Assembly: GCA_035610835.1 (NCBI GenBank)
Contig: CM069444.1
Coordinates: 4,949,172-5,013,171 of the forward strand
Length of the DNA stretch: 64,000 nt
Direction: 5' to 3'
From: Ophiura sarsii
Taxonomy: Eukaryota; Echinodermata; Ophiuroidea; Amphilepidida; Ophiuridae
The position numbers and the translations under genes are program-made. The notes under the pieces were generated by a model. That model saw only the letters and a program-made list of their open reading frames with translations. It did no database searches and had not been told where the DNA came from. Shown here one piece after another: positions 1 to 11,494 of this stretch (position 1 is the stretch's first letter; each line of letters starts with the position of its first letter).

Positions 1-21
1 ACCGCCGACGAATTGTGAAAG

Positions 22-235
22 TTAACCCCCTGAGAACTACCGGCCGATTGGTTGAAATTTAGAATGTGTCAAATATTGTGCCAATCAGAGACATCGTTAG
101 AATAATTACAATTTTCAAAAATATTAGCATAAAATATTTATAAGCAAAACTGTAATTGGTCATCAAAATGATTATATCATGTAATTGACCAATGGTAATT
201 ATTGTATGAAAGACAGGTAGTGCCCAGGGGGTTAA
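22..235. mobile_element. piggyBac-like short element (MITE), TTAA-flanked
   Basis: TTAA occurs at both ends (22-25 and 232-235). The left end reads CCCCCTGAGAACTACC and the right end, read inward, CCCCCTGGGCACTACC. A TTAA duplication with CCC-starting inverted repeats is the hallmark of the piggyBac superfamily. With 214 bp and no ORF it must be non-autonomous. A related copy lies at 13850-14126 and shares GATTGG/CCAATC internal motifs. Confidence 0.7.
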
Positions 236-894
236 ATGTAAATATGTTATGTTTCTTTAATATGGTTAACATGGTATCATTTTTAAAAGAATTTCATCAA
301 TGACAAAATCTAAGCCATGGTAGAAAATATCAGTATAACATCTAACGTTAAATTTTGAAATTGATTTCAACCTAATTTTAGTGGATGTCATTAAATCAAG
401 TTAAAGATGTTTATATTTTATGTGTTGAAACTTACCAGTTGCCTATTTTTGAATTCGGAGAAAATTTATAAGGGAATTTAAATGTGAAAATATCAACCGT
501 GCCTACATTGTTTCCACTGAATTCAAGGCACATGTAAATCACTTAAAAGTGATTATGTTAGTAGAAGAGCGTTAATGACTAACAAAACGTGATGTGGTAA
601 TGAACACACATGTTATTCATGGCATATATTTTGCACACCGACAGGGAAAACATAATTCCATAATGTTTTTAATTTTAATAATTTTCTACTTCACCAAGAC
701 ACTCTTTATATACCATGTGTATATAAAACCAATTTGCAATTCAATACGGCTCAGCTAATTACGCATTAGCATTTTTTTTAAATAAAAAGACGAAACAAGT
801 TGGGATTTATCATTGGTGTGGGACAGCGTGGAATTACCCTAGCACGCAATTCTCTATTGACGGATTAAAGAATTAGTTTATACTTGATATCTAA
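236..894. other. no gene seen
   Basis: AT-rich sequence with no ORF, RNA gene or clear repeat. By position it lies downstream of receptor exon 3, so it is probably intronic sequence of that minus-strand gene. Confidence 0.4.
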
Positions 895-1772
895 AGTTAT
901 GCCTGTTTTAATTTAAAAAAACACACACTTTGGGAGCTGTCCACGAAATGCTAAATCCTTTGAAATTATCTTTCATAAGTGAAAAGCAACGGGAACTGAT
1001 TCATTCAAATTCAAAATTTATTTATACCCGGGATATTCAAACAATGAAGCACATATTCATAGAACATATTCCACTCATCTTAAAAAAGAACTGGGATTGC
1101 CCCTTGCTATCAAGAGTTACGCCTGTTTTAATAAATAGAGAAACAATTGATTTCACCTGGATTTGCATGTATTCCTCATGAAACACGAAATCGGACAAAA
1201 AGGGATATTTCAGTGTTGACTCAATTTTTAGCAACATATGGGTTTTATGCATATCATTTTACTGCGTTTTTGAAACACACGGGTTTAAATCTTATTTGAA
1301 TAGCAATGACTCTTTGTGATATAAATGTACTCTTTGCTCCTTACTCAGGCCCGTCAGATAAGGTAAAAATTGCGTTTTTCTTAGTTTCAAATATGAATGA
1401 TAGTAAAACTACTCATAAAACATTGACGACAGTGCTTTTTGGACTGCGAAATTTTGTGTCCGTGCGAATTTTTTTGACTCCCCCCCCCCCACACTTACGT
1501 GAAATTCACGAGGTGACTGACTTGGAAAAAAATTGGGGCAACCTTTTACGAAAAGAAAAAAACCGCACCCCCCTTGGGCAAAAGTGTCTGACGGGGATGT
1601 TACTTTAGATTGATCATTTCATAGGATTTAGCATTTCGTGGACAGCACCGAAAATGGGTTCTTTTATTAAAACAAGCATAACTCTTGATAGCAAGGATCA
1701 ATTCCAGTAATTCTTTTTTTAATGTGAGCGGAAGAATATTCGCTGTGATGTGAATACGTGCTTCATTGGTTT
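895..1772. repeat. composite inverted repeat, likely DNA-element remnant
   Basis: The core 23-bp motif GCTGTCCACGAAATGCTAAA... at 936-958 is repeated in inverse at 1624-1646, and the similarity extends outward to 895 and 1683. A second inverted pair, 1039-1134 against 1664-1772, shares the motif GCTATCAAGAGTTA. The overlapping pairs suggest one element inserted in or recombined with another copy. There is a C-run at 1489-1499 and no coding capacity. Confidence 0.55.
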
Positions 1773-2552
1773 GTCAAATTTGTTTGATCTTTTTGGAAAG
1801 AAATACTCATTCCCGTACAACTTCTTTTTGACTCGCGCTGTATAGTCGCTTAAACATACATTGCATTGTATACTTATCGGTAATTACGAGTATCGTAGAT
1901 CCTCTTAGATAGAATTACGAGTGAACGTTATCTACCAAAATTGCATTGAAGTATTACTGAAGTGTTTTGCATTAAATTTATGAATACAATAACCTTTTAT
2001 GGTGATACGTACGCAAGCGGATGTTGAATTGATTGTCATAGTGATGGCTTCTTCTTTTTCGTATTATATTGTTTTGAAATAAAAATGCTAATTTAATACA
2101 AATGCAAAATCTTCAGAACGCGTAGAGTATATAAGATCTACAATACATGATTATTGAAACGTATTCTTAGGGAGCTGTTATTTATCTTGGGTGGGGGTGT
2201 GTGTGTTTTTCTTCTTTTTTTGGTTTTTTTCCTGTGTATGACGCCTGATGTTGAGCGTAGTAACCTGGAGATTTGTCGTATTTAGATGCGTTTTTGTCCC
2301 CTTTTTGTACCCTTAATGGCAACAGATAATTAATGTTCATGGCGTAAAATGATTCCAAAATAATTAAACCCTCTACATTATGACTAACAATGATGTCACT
2401 AGCCTCGCTAGGTACATTGTAGGCCATTTAGTACGGATGACAACTCCTTTATTATATAGATATGATAAATCACATTTAAAAAATCCAAATGGATGAGTCA
2501 CAAAGGTAAAAATTAAATTGAATTGAATGTCACTATGATGAGCGTAACTTAC
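1773..2552. other. intronic, nothing recognised
   Basis: Sequence downstream (in gene sense) of the exon 3 splice donor. I searched the minus strand for the first transmembrane exon of the class B receptor and did not find it. A short G/T-rich stretch lies near 2190-2232. Confidence 0.4.
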
Positions 2553-2638
2553 CGGTATCGGAATATACAAACATTCGCCGTAGTCTGTCCAGTTTGCCCA
2601 AGCACCGTTTGTTTGACATAGCTTGTATGCCCTGAACA
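2553..2638 (-). CDS. class B GPCR, hormone-receptor-domain exon 3
   Basis: An 86-bp exon on the minus strand, bounded by TTTGCACAG at its 5' side and GTAAGT at its 3' side. It opens with two bases that complete a codon from exon 2 (phase 1) and ends on a whole codon (phase 0). It encodes about 28 residues with the end of the hormone-receptor (HRM) fold: AYKLC, NGAW, then DYGEC, which supply the fifth and sixth conserved cysteines and the conserved G-x-W. An N-glycosylation site (NWT) is present. The following exons should encode the seven helices and are not visible. The family assignment is firm; ligand and subtype cannot be read from this part. Confidence 0.87.
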
Positions 2639-2659
2639 CTGTGCAAATACAATGTAAAA

Positions 2660-3297
2660 ACACAAATAAGAGAATGGAAGAGTTAAATAATATGCTGTTT
2701 ACTACGATACGATGACGGTTTGGTTTAAATCTTCATCGGCAGGATAAGTACAAGTTTAATCTGAAAAAATATGGTAATACAAAGGTATGGCAGATTAGAG
2801 GAGCTGGTAAAATGTACCTACCCTTGGATCATGGGATATGTTAGGATTAAGTACATGTAAAACTCTTGTGTCTCAAAATAGAAACAAGAACTAATTCTCG
2901 ATTATTTAGTTCGACTTAATGCAAAAACAAAACGGTGGTATATGTGTTTGCGATGGCGATTCGTACTGAAGTGATGCTAAGCCACTTCGAGAAACACAAA
3001 TAAGAGAATGGAAGAGGTTACAATATGCTGTTTACTACTATACGATAAGGATAAGTACAAGTTGAATCTGTATAAATATGGGGATTGGATAATATATACA
3101 ATGGTAAAACAAAGGTATGGCAGATTAGAGGACCTGGAACAATTTACCCTTGGATGTTAGGATTAGGTAAATGTAAAACTCTTGTGTCTCAAAATACAAA
3201 CAAGAACTATATAATTCTCGATAGTTGGATTTAATGAAAAAACAAAACTGCGGTTTATGTGTTTGCGGCGGCGATTTGTACTGAAGTGATGCTAAGC
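2660..3297. repeat. tandem direct duplication, ~334-bp spacing
   Basis: The block at 2660-2993 is repeated at 2994-3297, starting ACACAAATAAGAGAATGGAA and ending GTACTGAAGTGATGCTAAGC. The second copy lacks about 33 bp near its start. The duplication starts 22 bp upstream (in gene sense) of receptor exon 3, inside the intron. Confidence 0.8.
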
Positions 3298-3984
3298 ATG
3301 CTGGACTGCACAATAAATAATCTTTGCATCCCGTAGAATGAGCAGCCACGCCACTTCGACAGCGATACTTAAACGGTGTTAGGCAACTGCAATATTCGTA
3401 AATGGAAGGACCGAGAAACCTGAGTAGTTAAATAACTGTTTGTATGCTCGGAATATTACTATTAATTGAGCAGTAAAGTGTGAGCTTCATTATTGCTAAG
3501 GTAACCCAAGCGCGCCAAACATTTACTTGGTCGTCTGTGCGGTCATTGCTAAGGGTATCTGACATTTTTCTCTGGTAGCTAATGCTTGAAACTTCTCGTG
3601 TTACGGCTTTTATGCTAATTGCTAATATGAAGTGGTAAAAGGATCCATTTGGAGTCTATTTAAGAAACAAGCTATTTCATCGGCCGTATTGGTTTATTAG
3701 GTATAAACAGAACACTTTGCATCATAAAAAACAGGTGGTTGTTACGTAAAATTAAGATATTGTTTGTGAGCCCAATACAAGCCATACAAACGGCACTAAT
3801 ACTAATTATAATATCAAATAGAAAATAGAATGTTTATATCTGTTTGAGCTTTTTATAAAACCAAATGTTAAAACCAGTCATCGCAATCTTAGCATCATAA
3901 TGAACAAGAGTAAACACGTCGATACAATTTTTTAAGTCACGTTGTGCAAAGAAATACGTCACATTCACTATTTCAAAGCTTATA
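3298..3984. other. intronic, nothing recognised
   Basis: AT-rich intron sequence between the duplication and the foldback element. No ORF or structured repeat was seen. Confidence 0.4.
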
Positions 3985-4498
3985 CTCTCTTAATTCAAAA
4001 GATTGAAAAAGTCATTCCTCCTTAGAGTGACTTTTTTGCCAATCGAAAAGATTGACTTTTCAATCTACAAAGAGTGAAAATCACTTATTTTCATCCATAC
4101 GAGTAAAATTTCAAACTGTAAAGGTTGAATTTACACTGTGCAAAGAGTGACATTTCAATCTTTTAAGAGTGACATTTTCAATCTTTCTTACGATCTTTCC
4201 CTAAGTACAATCCCTCTCGAGTGATTCTCTTTATGTTTATTAAATTTAAACACACTTCAATCGAGAGAGATTGTACTTAGGGAAAGATCGTAAGAAAGAT
4301 TGAAAAAATTTCACTCTTAAAAGATTGAAATTTCACTCTTTGCACAGTGTAAATTCAACCTTTACAGTTTGAAATTTTACTCGTATGGATGAAAATAAGT
4401 GATTTTCACTCTTTGTAGATTGAAATGTCAATCTATTCGATTGGCAAAAAAGTCACTCTAAGGAGGAATGACTTTTTCAATCTTTTGAATTAAGAGAG
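3985..4498. mobile_element. 514-bp foldback element, TA-flanked
   Basis: The whole element is a palindrome. The left arm, about 3985-4222, is matched in inverse by about 4262-4498, around a loop of roughly 40 bases. The ends read CTCTCTTAATTCAAAAG and its complement, with TA on each side. The arms are made of many short AGAGTGA / GATTGA motifs. No ORF. Arms nearly as long as half the element and TA flanks fit a non-autonomous DNA transposon (Tc1/mariner-like or similar); the family cannot be told. Confidence 0.78.
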
Positions 4499-6797
4499 TA
4501 AGGCCAACAAAAATAAAAGTTTGCTTCCAGTAGCCTAAAAAGTCAAATGTGAAATGCGGATATTTTTTCTTTTCTTTTTTGCTCAAATTCATAGTGGAGA
4601 TTCAATTGGGATGGTTTTATAACGGTCAAATATGTGCATTTTTGTTGCTCTTATACTCACTGAAATGTGATTTTCGTCACGGATTTTCACTTTCATGTTT
4701 GACGTAATGTTGCCAATCGCAATCTTGAAACATGTTGGACTTAATTTCGACAAAATATTTAAATGCGCAAGAATCAAGCGTCTCAGTGAAATGCGTGCGC
4801 ACAACTGGAAACAAACTTTTTTTGTTTGGCCTAAGTAAGCTCATATGAATTAAACTCCCGGGAGCTGTTTTTGTATTTTTACAAGTTTCATCATTTACAA
4901 TATTACAAGTCGTCAATGTAATCTTACATCAACGGAAACAAGCAGACACTAGGGGCAGACAACACAGATCGTGTTACTTTCTAAATTGAGTTTTACACAA
5001 GAAATGTTTTGAAAGCCCAGCTTTGAAACCAAATGATTAATGCCGAGGGACATAAAGAAAGACAACAACATTGTATATATATTTGTTTCAAGGTGTCCAT
5101 GAGGGATTATCGAACGAACGATTCCAATAATATGCTACATTAAGATTGTAAGAAATATGTTTTATGATATACACCAATGGAAAAAACCCAACAACACTAT
5201 GAGATATCATCCCTTGATGGCAACAACCTGGAAGAAATAGATTGACAATAATGAATGCTAAGACTGTCTACTACACAATATTACATGGTAGTGCATTTTC
5301 GATAATTGCAATGCCGTCGTATCCACAGGATGTTCCAGAATGAATTATACCGCGATAGGTGCATTTATTTAGCTATGAATATAATACCATTGTTATTGAT
5401 CAAAGTGCTTATGATAACATAATTTTGTATTTAGTTTTTTTTGGAATTCTTAATTGTAAAAACATTGCACGTTTCTGACAAAATTGATGGACTCTTTTGT
5501 AAAAATGGTAGATTCCAAGATTGACCAAACTTACCACTTTTTAAAATCATAAAATTATTGACCATTTTCGGGGGAAAAAAATCATTTTGGATGGTATGGG
5601 GTAATTTACTGTGTATCCTCATTTTAATTTCCACTAAAAAGTTAATATCAACTGTGTGTGCTATTTTAAGAAGCAATAAATGAAAGATGTGAGGTAATTG
5701 TTCAACTTAAGTGACTTACATCCATATTCTTTGAAGCGGCAGTTTTTAAAGTTTTTTTCTGATTCCTTTAGATTCACCTGTTTTCGATCCATCACTTAAT
5801 ACAATACGAACGGACGGATATTTTTATATAGTATTTTGTATAGTATAAGTAACATCCTGTCAGATTCATGGCAGTGTGAAATCAATGATTTCATTGATTT
5901 GACAGTGTTTGACGTCTATCTACCCGCACAGAGCGTGTATATACATGATATAGTTAAAGAGTTAACACAGTCCTGTGACTTCTTGTAAATAATTTTTTAT
6001 TATTCAATTTCACGAAATTGACATAACTCGCTTACTTAATCTGTAACACTTACCAGTTGTTCTTCTACATGAGGTGAAACGTTTTCGCAACAATGACCTT
6101 TCAATATGCAAAGAATCTTAATTTCAGTATAAGCCTAGTTATTTTTCAAACTGAGTGTCTTTTGTTAGATTCGTCACCCTGTACACACCGTTGCGTACAT
6201 TAACTGCCATGCTGAAATCCGATACGATGTCGCCACTCATGGGTAACTATCGCTGAGGTTATATATCCACTTTGAAAAAAAGCAACACTTGTCGATGTTC
6301 AAAGATGATTCAAAGGATAGGTGCCGGCCGATGGTATGCTGGTTATAGTTCTTTTCGTGGAACAGTAAACACAGACGTGATATCATGAGGAGCTTTTAAA
6401 GTCCGTTAACTGTAAAGGACTGTTTTGATAAGAACAGCGATACTAACTAGTCATTTATTTCTTTAAACTATAGTGTTTTCTGAAGGTTTCTGCTATTCCA
6501 GACTTCACCCACGGAAACAGAACTGAATGATGATATCAATGGTTAAAGGCACATTGGCATGGATGGAAAAACGCTCTTTTTTATTCTGAAACAAAAATCG
6601 AGTTGTGTGCCTTTTGTAACGCTTTCATATCTGGTAAAACGAAGGTCGAAGTCTAATGTCGAGTCGTTTCGCAAGTAAATTACTTTGTTATTAAAAGCAC
6701 GACCCTACGTTTATTAAAACTGCAATACTCTCAGTTTTCAAAAACAAATCTACAGCATTGTGAGCAGGTAGACCATTTGGTATTCCGTCCATTTGAT
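4499..6797. other. intronic, little structure
   Basis: AT-rich intron sequence. I noted a small palindrome near 5879-5899 (AATCAATGATTTCATTGATT) and donor-like GTAAGT sites on the minus strand near 5711 and 6054, without a convincing exon at either. Confidence 0.4.
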
Positions 6798-7040
6798 ATC
6801 AGTATCGGACGATACTACAAGGTGTCTCAACAAAAAAAACCGTGCACGTGTTTACCCAACTTATTGACCATGAACTTATTGAATTTGGTGTAACAATTGT
6901 ATACATATTGATAGACATAACGGTTAGCTTTCATATTCCGTTTATTTCATCTGATTTGGTTTTGTCAATCTTGAGATATGACCAATTAACTAAAGCTACC
7001 TAAAATCGACGTTGTGCCACTTTACAGTTTGCAATGAATA

Positions 7041-8113
7041 CAGGGTGTCTCAAAACAAATTACAACGCACCATTAGGCGATCATAACTTCCTAATTAAGT
7101 ATCTGAATTTTACAGTATAAACGGTAAAATGAGGCAAAATTAGTTTTCTACAATTGAAAGAAAACAGCGTTTAATTTTGTTAAGTAATTATGGAGATACC
7201 TGTGATTACGTAAGAGTCACGGAACACTTCCATCCAAGTTTGCATATTTTGACAGATTTTCACTTGCGCGGCTGGTTACTTACTCATTAATGTTCAATTA
7301 GCCAGCACTGTTTAATACTATGATAAAAAAAGTTCAATTTGTGATCTAAGAGTACTGAATAATCGATCATAACACTCATAACACCCAGAAAACCAAAAAC
7401 ATTACAACTCATTGTGAGGAGAGAGATATGACCATACTCTTTTAATGTTAACAAAACATTTATTTTGTTTTCAATTGCGATACTAATAATGTGACCATCA
7501 TGTGCAAAATTGGCGATAATTTTATAATAAACATGATTTCAGCCTTCAAGTTGCAAATGTGAAGACTAGAAGCTTGATAAGTTGTGTGCGCGATGTCATT
7601 AGATCTTGAACTTGGTTTAAAATCGACAAAGTTCATATTTACTTAAATTACTATAATTTTGTTTCCAATTGTTATATAAAATGATTGAACTTATCTTACA
7701 CATTTTAAATTTTACTGTTCTTAAGTATGTGATAAAAATAATCTAGACAACTTTTATTTTATAGTTTGTGTTAAACTTTGGTCTCATCTGGCATATTAGT
7801 TGGTGTAAAATAAAATCTAGAACCACAACAATTCGTTAATCCATGTCATTTTGTAGAGAAGTATTGATTTCATGTATGTGCTGTCTGAATCACTCAATAT
7901 GAGCAAACTTGAATGGAAGTGTTCCCAGACTAATGTTACGTAATTACTCATTTATTTTCTCTAGAATTACTGAACCGAAACACGTCCGGTTTTCTTTAAA
8001 GTATAGCAAACTATTCTGCCTTTATTTTGTTTTTTGATTTGTTCTTTTTTGACACTTATTCAGAAAGTTACAATCCTTTAAAGGTGCGTTGTATTTTTTT
8101 CTGAGACACCCTG
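7041..8113. mobile_element. nested TA-flanked element, long inverted repeats
   Basis: It starts CAGGGTGTCTCAAAACAAAT and ends TTTTCTGAGACACCCTG, with TA at 7039-7040 and 8114-8115. The arms are about 220 bp and more diverged than the outer pair; the motif GGAACACTTCCAT is still shared near their inner ends. At 1073 bp it has no ORF. It lies directly inside the left arm boundary of the outer element, so it inserted later. Confidence 0.72.
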
Positions 8114-8132
8114 TATAAAGGGTTACTCCGGA

Positions 8133-8134
<2 letters not shown>

Positions 8135-8170
<36 letters not shown>
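8135..8170 (+). repeat. poly-G tract, 36 bases
   Basis: An uninterrupted G-run. The length is likely imprecise because long G homopolymers are poorly resolved by sequencing and assembly. Confidence 0.9.
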
Positions 8171-8173
<3 letters not shown>

Positions 8174-9454
8174 CCATCCCGGGTTACCACTTCCTAAAAA
8201 AAAATCCAATCCGAAATGCAGAGTATTCTTATTTGGGTACCATGCTATAGTTTGAGGTTCCCTCTATCCATACATACCAAAACAAGTACAAACATCCCAC
8301 GCATGACGTCACCAAACATGGCCGACCTCAAAATCCCGCCGTATTCGCTGGACAGTGAAATATCATAGAAATCTTCGCCAAAAGAGTTCTAAATATCGGA
8401 ATTTCACCCGGTTTTTTGCTTATAAGTGAAGGAAATGGTGTTTCTAACATATGCCTATGCTAAAATAATTCAGGACCATACAATTAAAATATTTTTCAAA
8501 ATGGCGATTTAAAAAAAATTGTATGGTGGCAACCACCCCCCTACTATCGGACTTTGACGGCTTACCCTAACCCGGGTAAGGTAAATTTGATTTCGTCAAA
8601 ATGAGCGCAGGGGATGTAAAAGCGATCACCTAGACGCCCTAGGTCACTGTTCTTTGCGTTCTAGTGCAATCGGCGACCACCCTCCCTTGGGAGGACGAGG
8701 GTTTTAATGCTTATCTTAAGCATTCTTTCTGTAAAAGTGGCACAACGTTGATTTTAGATAGCTTTAGTTAATTGATCATATCTCAGGATTGACAAAACCA
8801 AATTAGATGAAATAAACGACATATGAAAGCTAAGCGTTTAGTCTATCAATATGTATACAATTGCCACACCAAATGTTAGATGTTTATAGTCAATAAGTGG
8901 GGGTAAACACGTGCACGTTTTTTTGAGACACTCTGTAGTACAGTCCAGAATGTGGGACCTAAATTACACTTTTTCAAGTCACCTTCAGACGGGCTAACAG
9001 GGAATAGTAGATTCAATATCAGGGATTTCCCGTACAGTAATAGCGATTATGTGACCAGTCACGTCAGAAAGGAAATTTTGTCTGTAAACACGGTTTTAAG
9101 TTAGGAACCAATATATTTGGTGAAATATAAAGAAAATAATAGAAACAATATGCTTTTTCAAATCATATCTTGTGATTACAAAGTCCAATTATCTTCAACA
9201 TCGTCATTTCAAAGCTTTTAGTCATACCAATAACTCAGATTTGACTCGAGCTGCCAACATGTTCTTTATGACGTGATGGGTCACATATGTAAAAGATCAA
9301 GCTGCGCGTTTGGTAGATAGCAGTGATTTGAGTAAGCGTTTGATTGATGTTTTAAATGGAATTTCGTGGTGTGGATACGTGGAGGGAATTACATTTGTGA
9401 CCAGCCAAGCACCTGGCTTTTCCCAGTCCACTCATTGTTTTTGATACAAACACT

Positions 9455-9701
9455 TAGCACTTTCCACGCGGCTATTAGTTTTACCATATACAAACCAGAT
9501 TTCTCAGAAACCTTTCCCAGCTTTCAAAGTATATCCAAAGGATTAATGATTCAATACTAAGCATTTTTTTTACTTATTTCAATGCATTTCACGTGGTGAT
9601 TCCAAATATGGTAATGAAATTCAAAAATGTTGACATTTTTTGAAAAAAATGTGAAATTTTAGAATGTCGTTTGCAGACGCCTGCCGCGTGGAAAGTGTTA
9701 A
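9455..9701 (+). mobile_element. MITE family A, copy 1
   Basis: A complete ~247-bp copy. The left end is (T)TAGCACTTTCCACGCGGC and the right end GCCGCGTGGAAAGTGTTAA, inverted repeats of about 19 bp. Conserved interior motifs are CATTTC..GTGGTGATTCCAAATATGG and, near the right end, a GTCT/TTGCAGAC palindrome. No ORF. Family A has ten full or partial copies in this window. Confidence 0.8.
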
Positions 9702-10147
9702 GATGGGCATTACAACCGTTTCTTAAGTGCAGCACTTTAAGACAATTCACGATCGATAAATCCGTCATCGCGGTCACGTGGTCGATAAGAAGAATCGTTT
9801 CATCAACTGGGACGAGGCAAAGACAAATGTCAAGGAGGCAGACAGACACATGATGGGTTAAAGAGGCATTTATCTGCAAGCAACATGATGAATTGAGACG
9901 AAGGGGAGTTATATCCGAGTCACGCGTATGCCGATTTTCTGGTTTCAAAATCAATAACATTATTAGAGAACGATCAAAATCGGGAACCTTTTTTGTTAGT
10001 TGAGTTTCTTAATATTAGGCTGAGCCTAACCATAACGTGTATATTTGTTTGCTATCAACTTTGAATCGTCACTCCGAAGAAGAAAAGCTTGTTTTTAAAA
10101 AAAACACACCAACCGTTAACGGTTTATTTAATGTATGACTAATAAAC
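9702..10147. other. intronic, nothing recognised
   Basis: Short ORFs on both strands here overlap MITE A and show no protein-like features. Confidence 0.35.
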
Positions 10148-10495
10148 ATCAATTGCAAGCCCTGCCCCGGGACTAGCGGGGACTAGGGCCGGCCCGGTAC
10201 ATTCGTGTACGGACATCGCAGGGCGGGGCACGATTTTGTGGACGTACCCGCTACAGTCCCGGCCCCACTAGCCGGGACAAAGTGTACAGTCCCGGCCACC
10301 CTTAGCCATGACAAAGTGTATACGCCCCGGCTAACAGTCCGCGGGTCGCATAATTTCTTTCTGCAACCATAACGGGATGCATTTCTATGTGTTTCATATG
10401 TGTTATAAGGCATAGTCCGTATCGCATCAAGGAGCTATAGCTACGCCCGGGGTGTACATTTATGTACCCTAGCGTGGGCCGAGCTTGCAATTGAT
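10148..10495. mobile_element. GC-rich inverted-repeat element (possible MITE)
   Basis: ATCAATTGCAAGC at 10148-10160 is matched in inverse by GCTTGCAATTGAT at 10483-10495. The interior is much more GC-rich than its surroundings, with several CCCGG/CCGGG palindromes and a twice-repeated ACAGTCCCGGCC...AAAGTGTA block (about 10250-10325). No ORF. The base composition stands out and suggests an inserted element. Confidence 0.5.
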
Positions 10496-10647
10496 AAGTG
10501 CATTAATAAACCGATGATCATCTTTAGCAATAGTTCTTGGAAGACAACAACCTAAAAGAGGAACGAACATGTGGCAACAGGCATAAATCAAGAAAATCAC
10601 GTGTCATTTAGCAGACTTTTTGGGTGTTTCTATGGGTGTTTCCATGA

Positions 10648-10751
10648 TGACACACTTCAGAATTCGGCAGTCTTCCCGGAATAAACCACGGGGTTTACTC
10701 CTCCGTAAGGTTTCCGAATTCTGCAATGTTTCAGCGTCCCGTGTGTCACCT
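10648..10751 (-). repeat. intronic hairpin near exon 2 donor
   Basis: An imperfect palindrome of about 100 bp: GTGTGTCA arms outside, CCGAATTC/GAATTCGG inside, and GGTTTA..TAAACC around the centre near 10692. It starts about 32 nt downstream of the exon 2 splice donor on the minus strand, so the intron RNA could fold just after the 5' splice site. It may simply be a small foldback MITE. Confidence 0.55.
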
Positions 10752-10783
10752 TACGAAACACAAACAGTTTGGATTATACTTAC

Positions 10784-10882
10784 TTGACGAATTGAAGTTT
10801 GGGCATGGAAGACTGACTTTGACACCGACAAATGCAGGAGGCCAGCAAAGAATATCATCATGGGTTGCATTACAATAAGGCC
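10784..10882 (-). CDS. class B GPCR, hormone-receptor-domain exon 2
   Basis: A 99-bp minus-strand exon with acceptor TTTATTTTAG and donor GTAAGTAT. It starts in phase 1 (two bases complete a glycine codon with exon 1) and ends in phase 1. The 32 whole codons give [15 protein letters not shown], then G and LPCPNF: the core of the HRM domain, with cysteines two, three and four, the conserved Asp of the D-x-x-x-C-W motif, the tryptophan, and the PCP turn. NAT and NSS are potential glycosylation sites. This motif string is diagnostic for class B1 receptors. Splicing to exon 1 and exon 3 keeps the frame, which argues for a functional gene and against a processed copy. Confidence 0.9.
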
Positions 10883-10894
10883 CTAAAATAAAGA

Positions 10895-10916
10895 GAGAGA
10901 AAGAGAGAGAGAGAAA
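10895..10916. repeat. GA-rich microsatellite
   Basis: A short AGAGAGAGAAAGAGAGAG tract about 10 bases upstream (in gene sense) of the exon 2 acceptor. On the minus strand it reads as pyrimidines and may serve as part of the polypyrimidine tract. Confidence 0.6.
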
Positions 10917-11244
10917 GCACATTATAAATTCGAATTATGTCGCCGATGCCGAACACGATATAACCTTAGAATTAAGATAAGTTCATCAAGATCGATTGCT
11001 TATAATAAACACAAGTTATCGGCTCATTCCAACAAGTGGGATAATTCTTGACATTTTTGTGTTATTTATCAGATTGAGACAATCCCTGATTTGACTTTAT
11101 TTCAAACTGAAATAAACGCAGACTTCAATGCTGCATATTGTTAATGAATGCACTGTATTTTAATTGTTTGTTATTACAGAGTATGATTCTTGAATAGACT
11201 ACTGACAGGTGTTGTGATGAGTGGTTTGCAAATCTAGTGGCGTA

Positions 11245-11494
11245 TTAACACTTTCCACGTGGCTATTGGTTTAACCATACACTATAAACACATTTTTCAG
11301 ACCCCTTTCCCAACTTTCAAATGCTATCTCAAGAATTACTGAACCAACACTATGCATGTTTGTACTTATTTTAATGTATTTATTATGGAGATTCTAAATA
11401 TGGTTATGAAATTCAATATATTTGACATTTTTGAAACATGTTGTGAAATTTTGAAATATCGTCTGCAAACGCCTGCCGTGTGGAAAGTGTTATA
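11245..11494 (+). mobile_element. MITE family A, copy 2
   Basis: A full-length copy with ends TTAACACTTTCCACGTGGC and GCCGTGTGGAAAGTGTTA. The interior matches copy 1, including CTATCTCAAGAATTACTGAACC and the AAATATGG box. Confidence 0.8.

Larger units (their letters stand above)
6818..8935. mobile_element. TA-flanked element with ~206-bp terminal inverted repeats
   Basis: The left end CAAGGTGTCTCAACAAAA and right end TTTTTTGAGACACTCTG are inverted repeats that stay similar for about 206 bp (6818-7026 against about 8731-8935). Both ends are bounded by TA. There is no transposase ORF, so the element is non-autonomous. The interior contains a second element (7041-8113), a 36-base G-run (8135-8170) and non-coding sequence. 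The GGTGTCTC ends and TA target are typical of Tc1/mariner-related or ISL2EU-type families; I cannot choose between them. Confidence 0.75.
6798..8985. mobile_element. remnant of a CAGTATCG-type element, split by an insertion
   Basis: The left fragment ends CAGTATCGGACGATACTA (to about 6817). The right fragment (from about 8936) reads AGAATGTGGGACCTAA then ACACTTTTT. The two halves match the continuous right end of the related element at 24773-25062. They are separated by the 2118-bp element at 6818-8935, which therefore inserted into this copy. Confidence 0.65.

Noticed and set aside
5711..6060. Donor-like GTAAGT sites on the minus strand inside the second receptor intron
   Set aside because: The short segments before them either contain stops or give no receptor-like sequence, and exons 2 and 3 already join in frame with all six cysteines.
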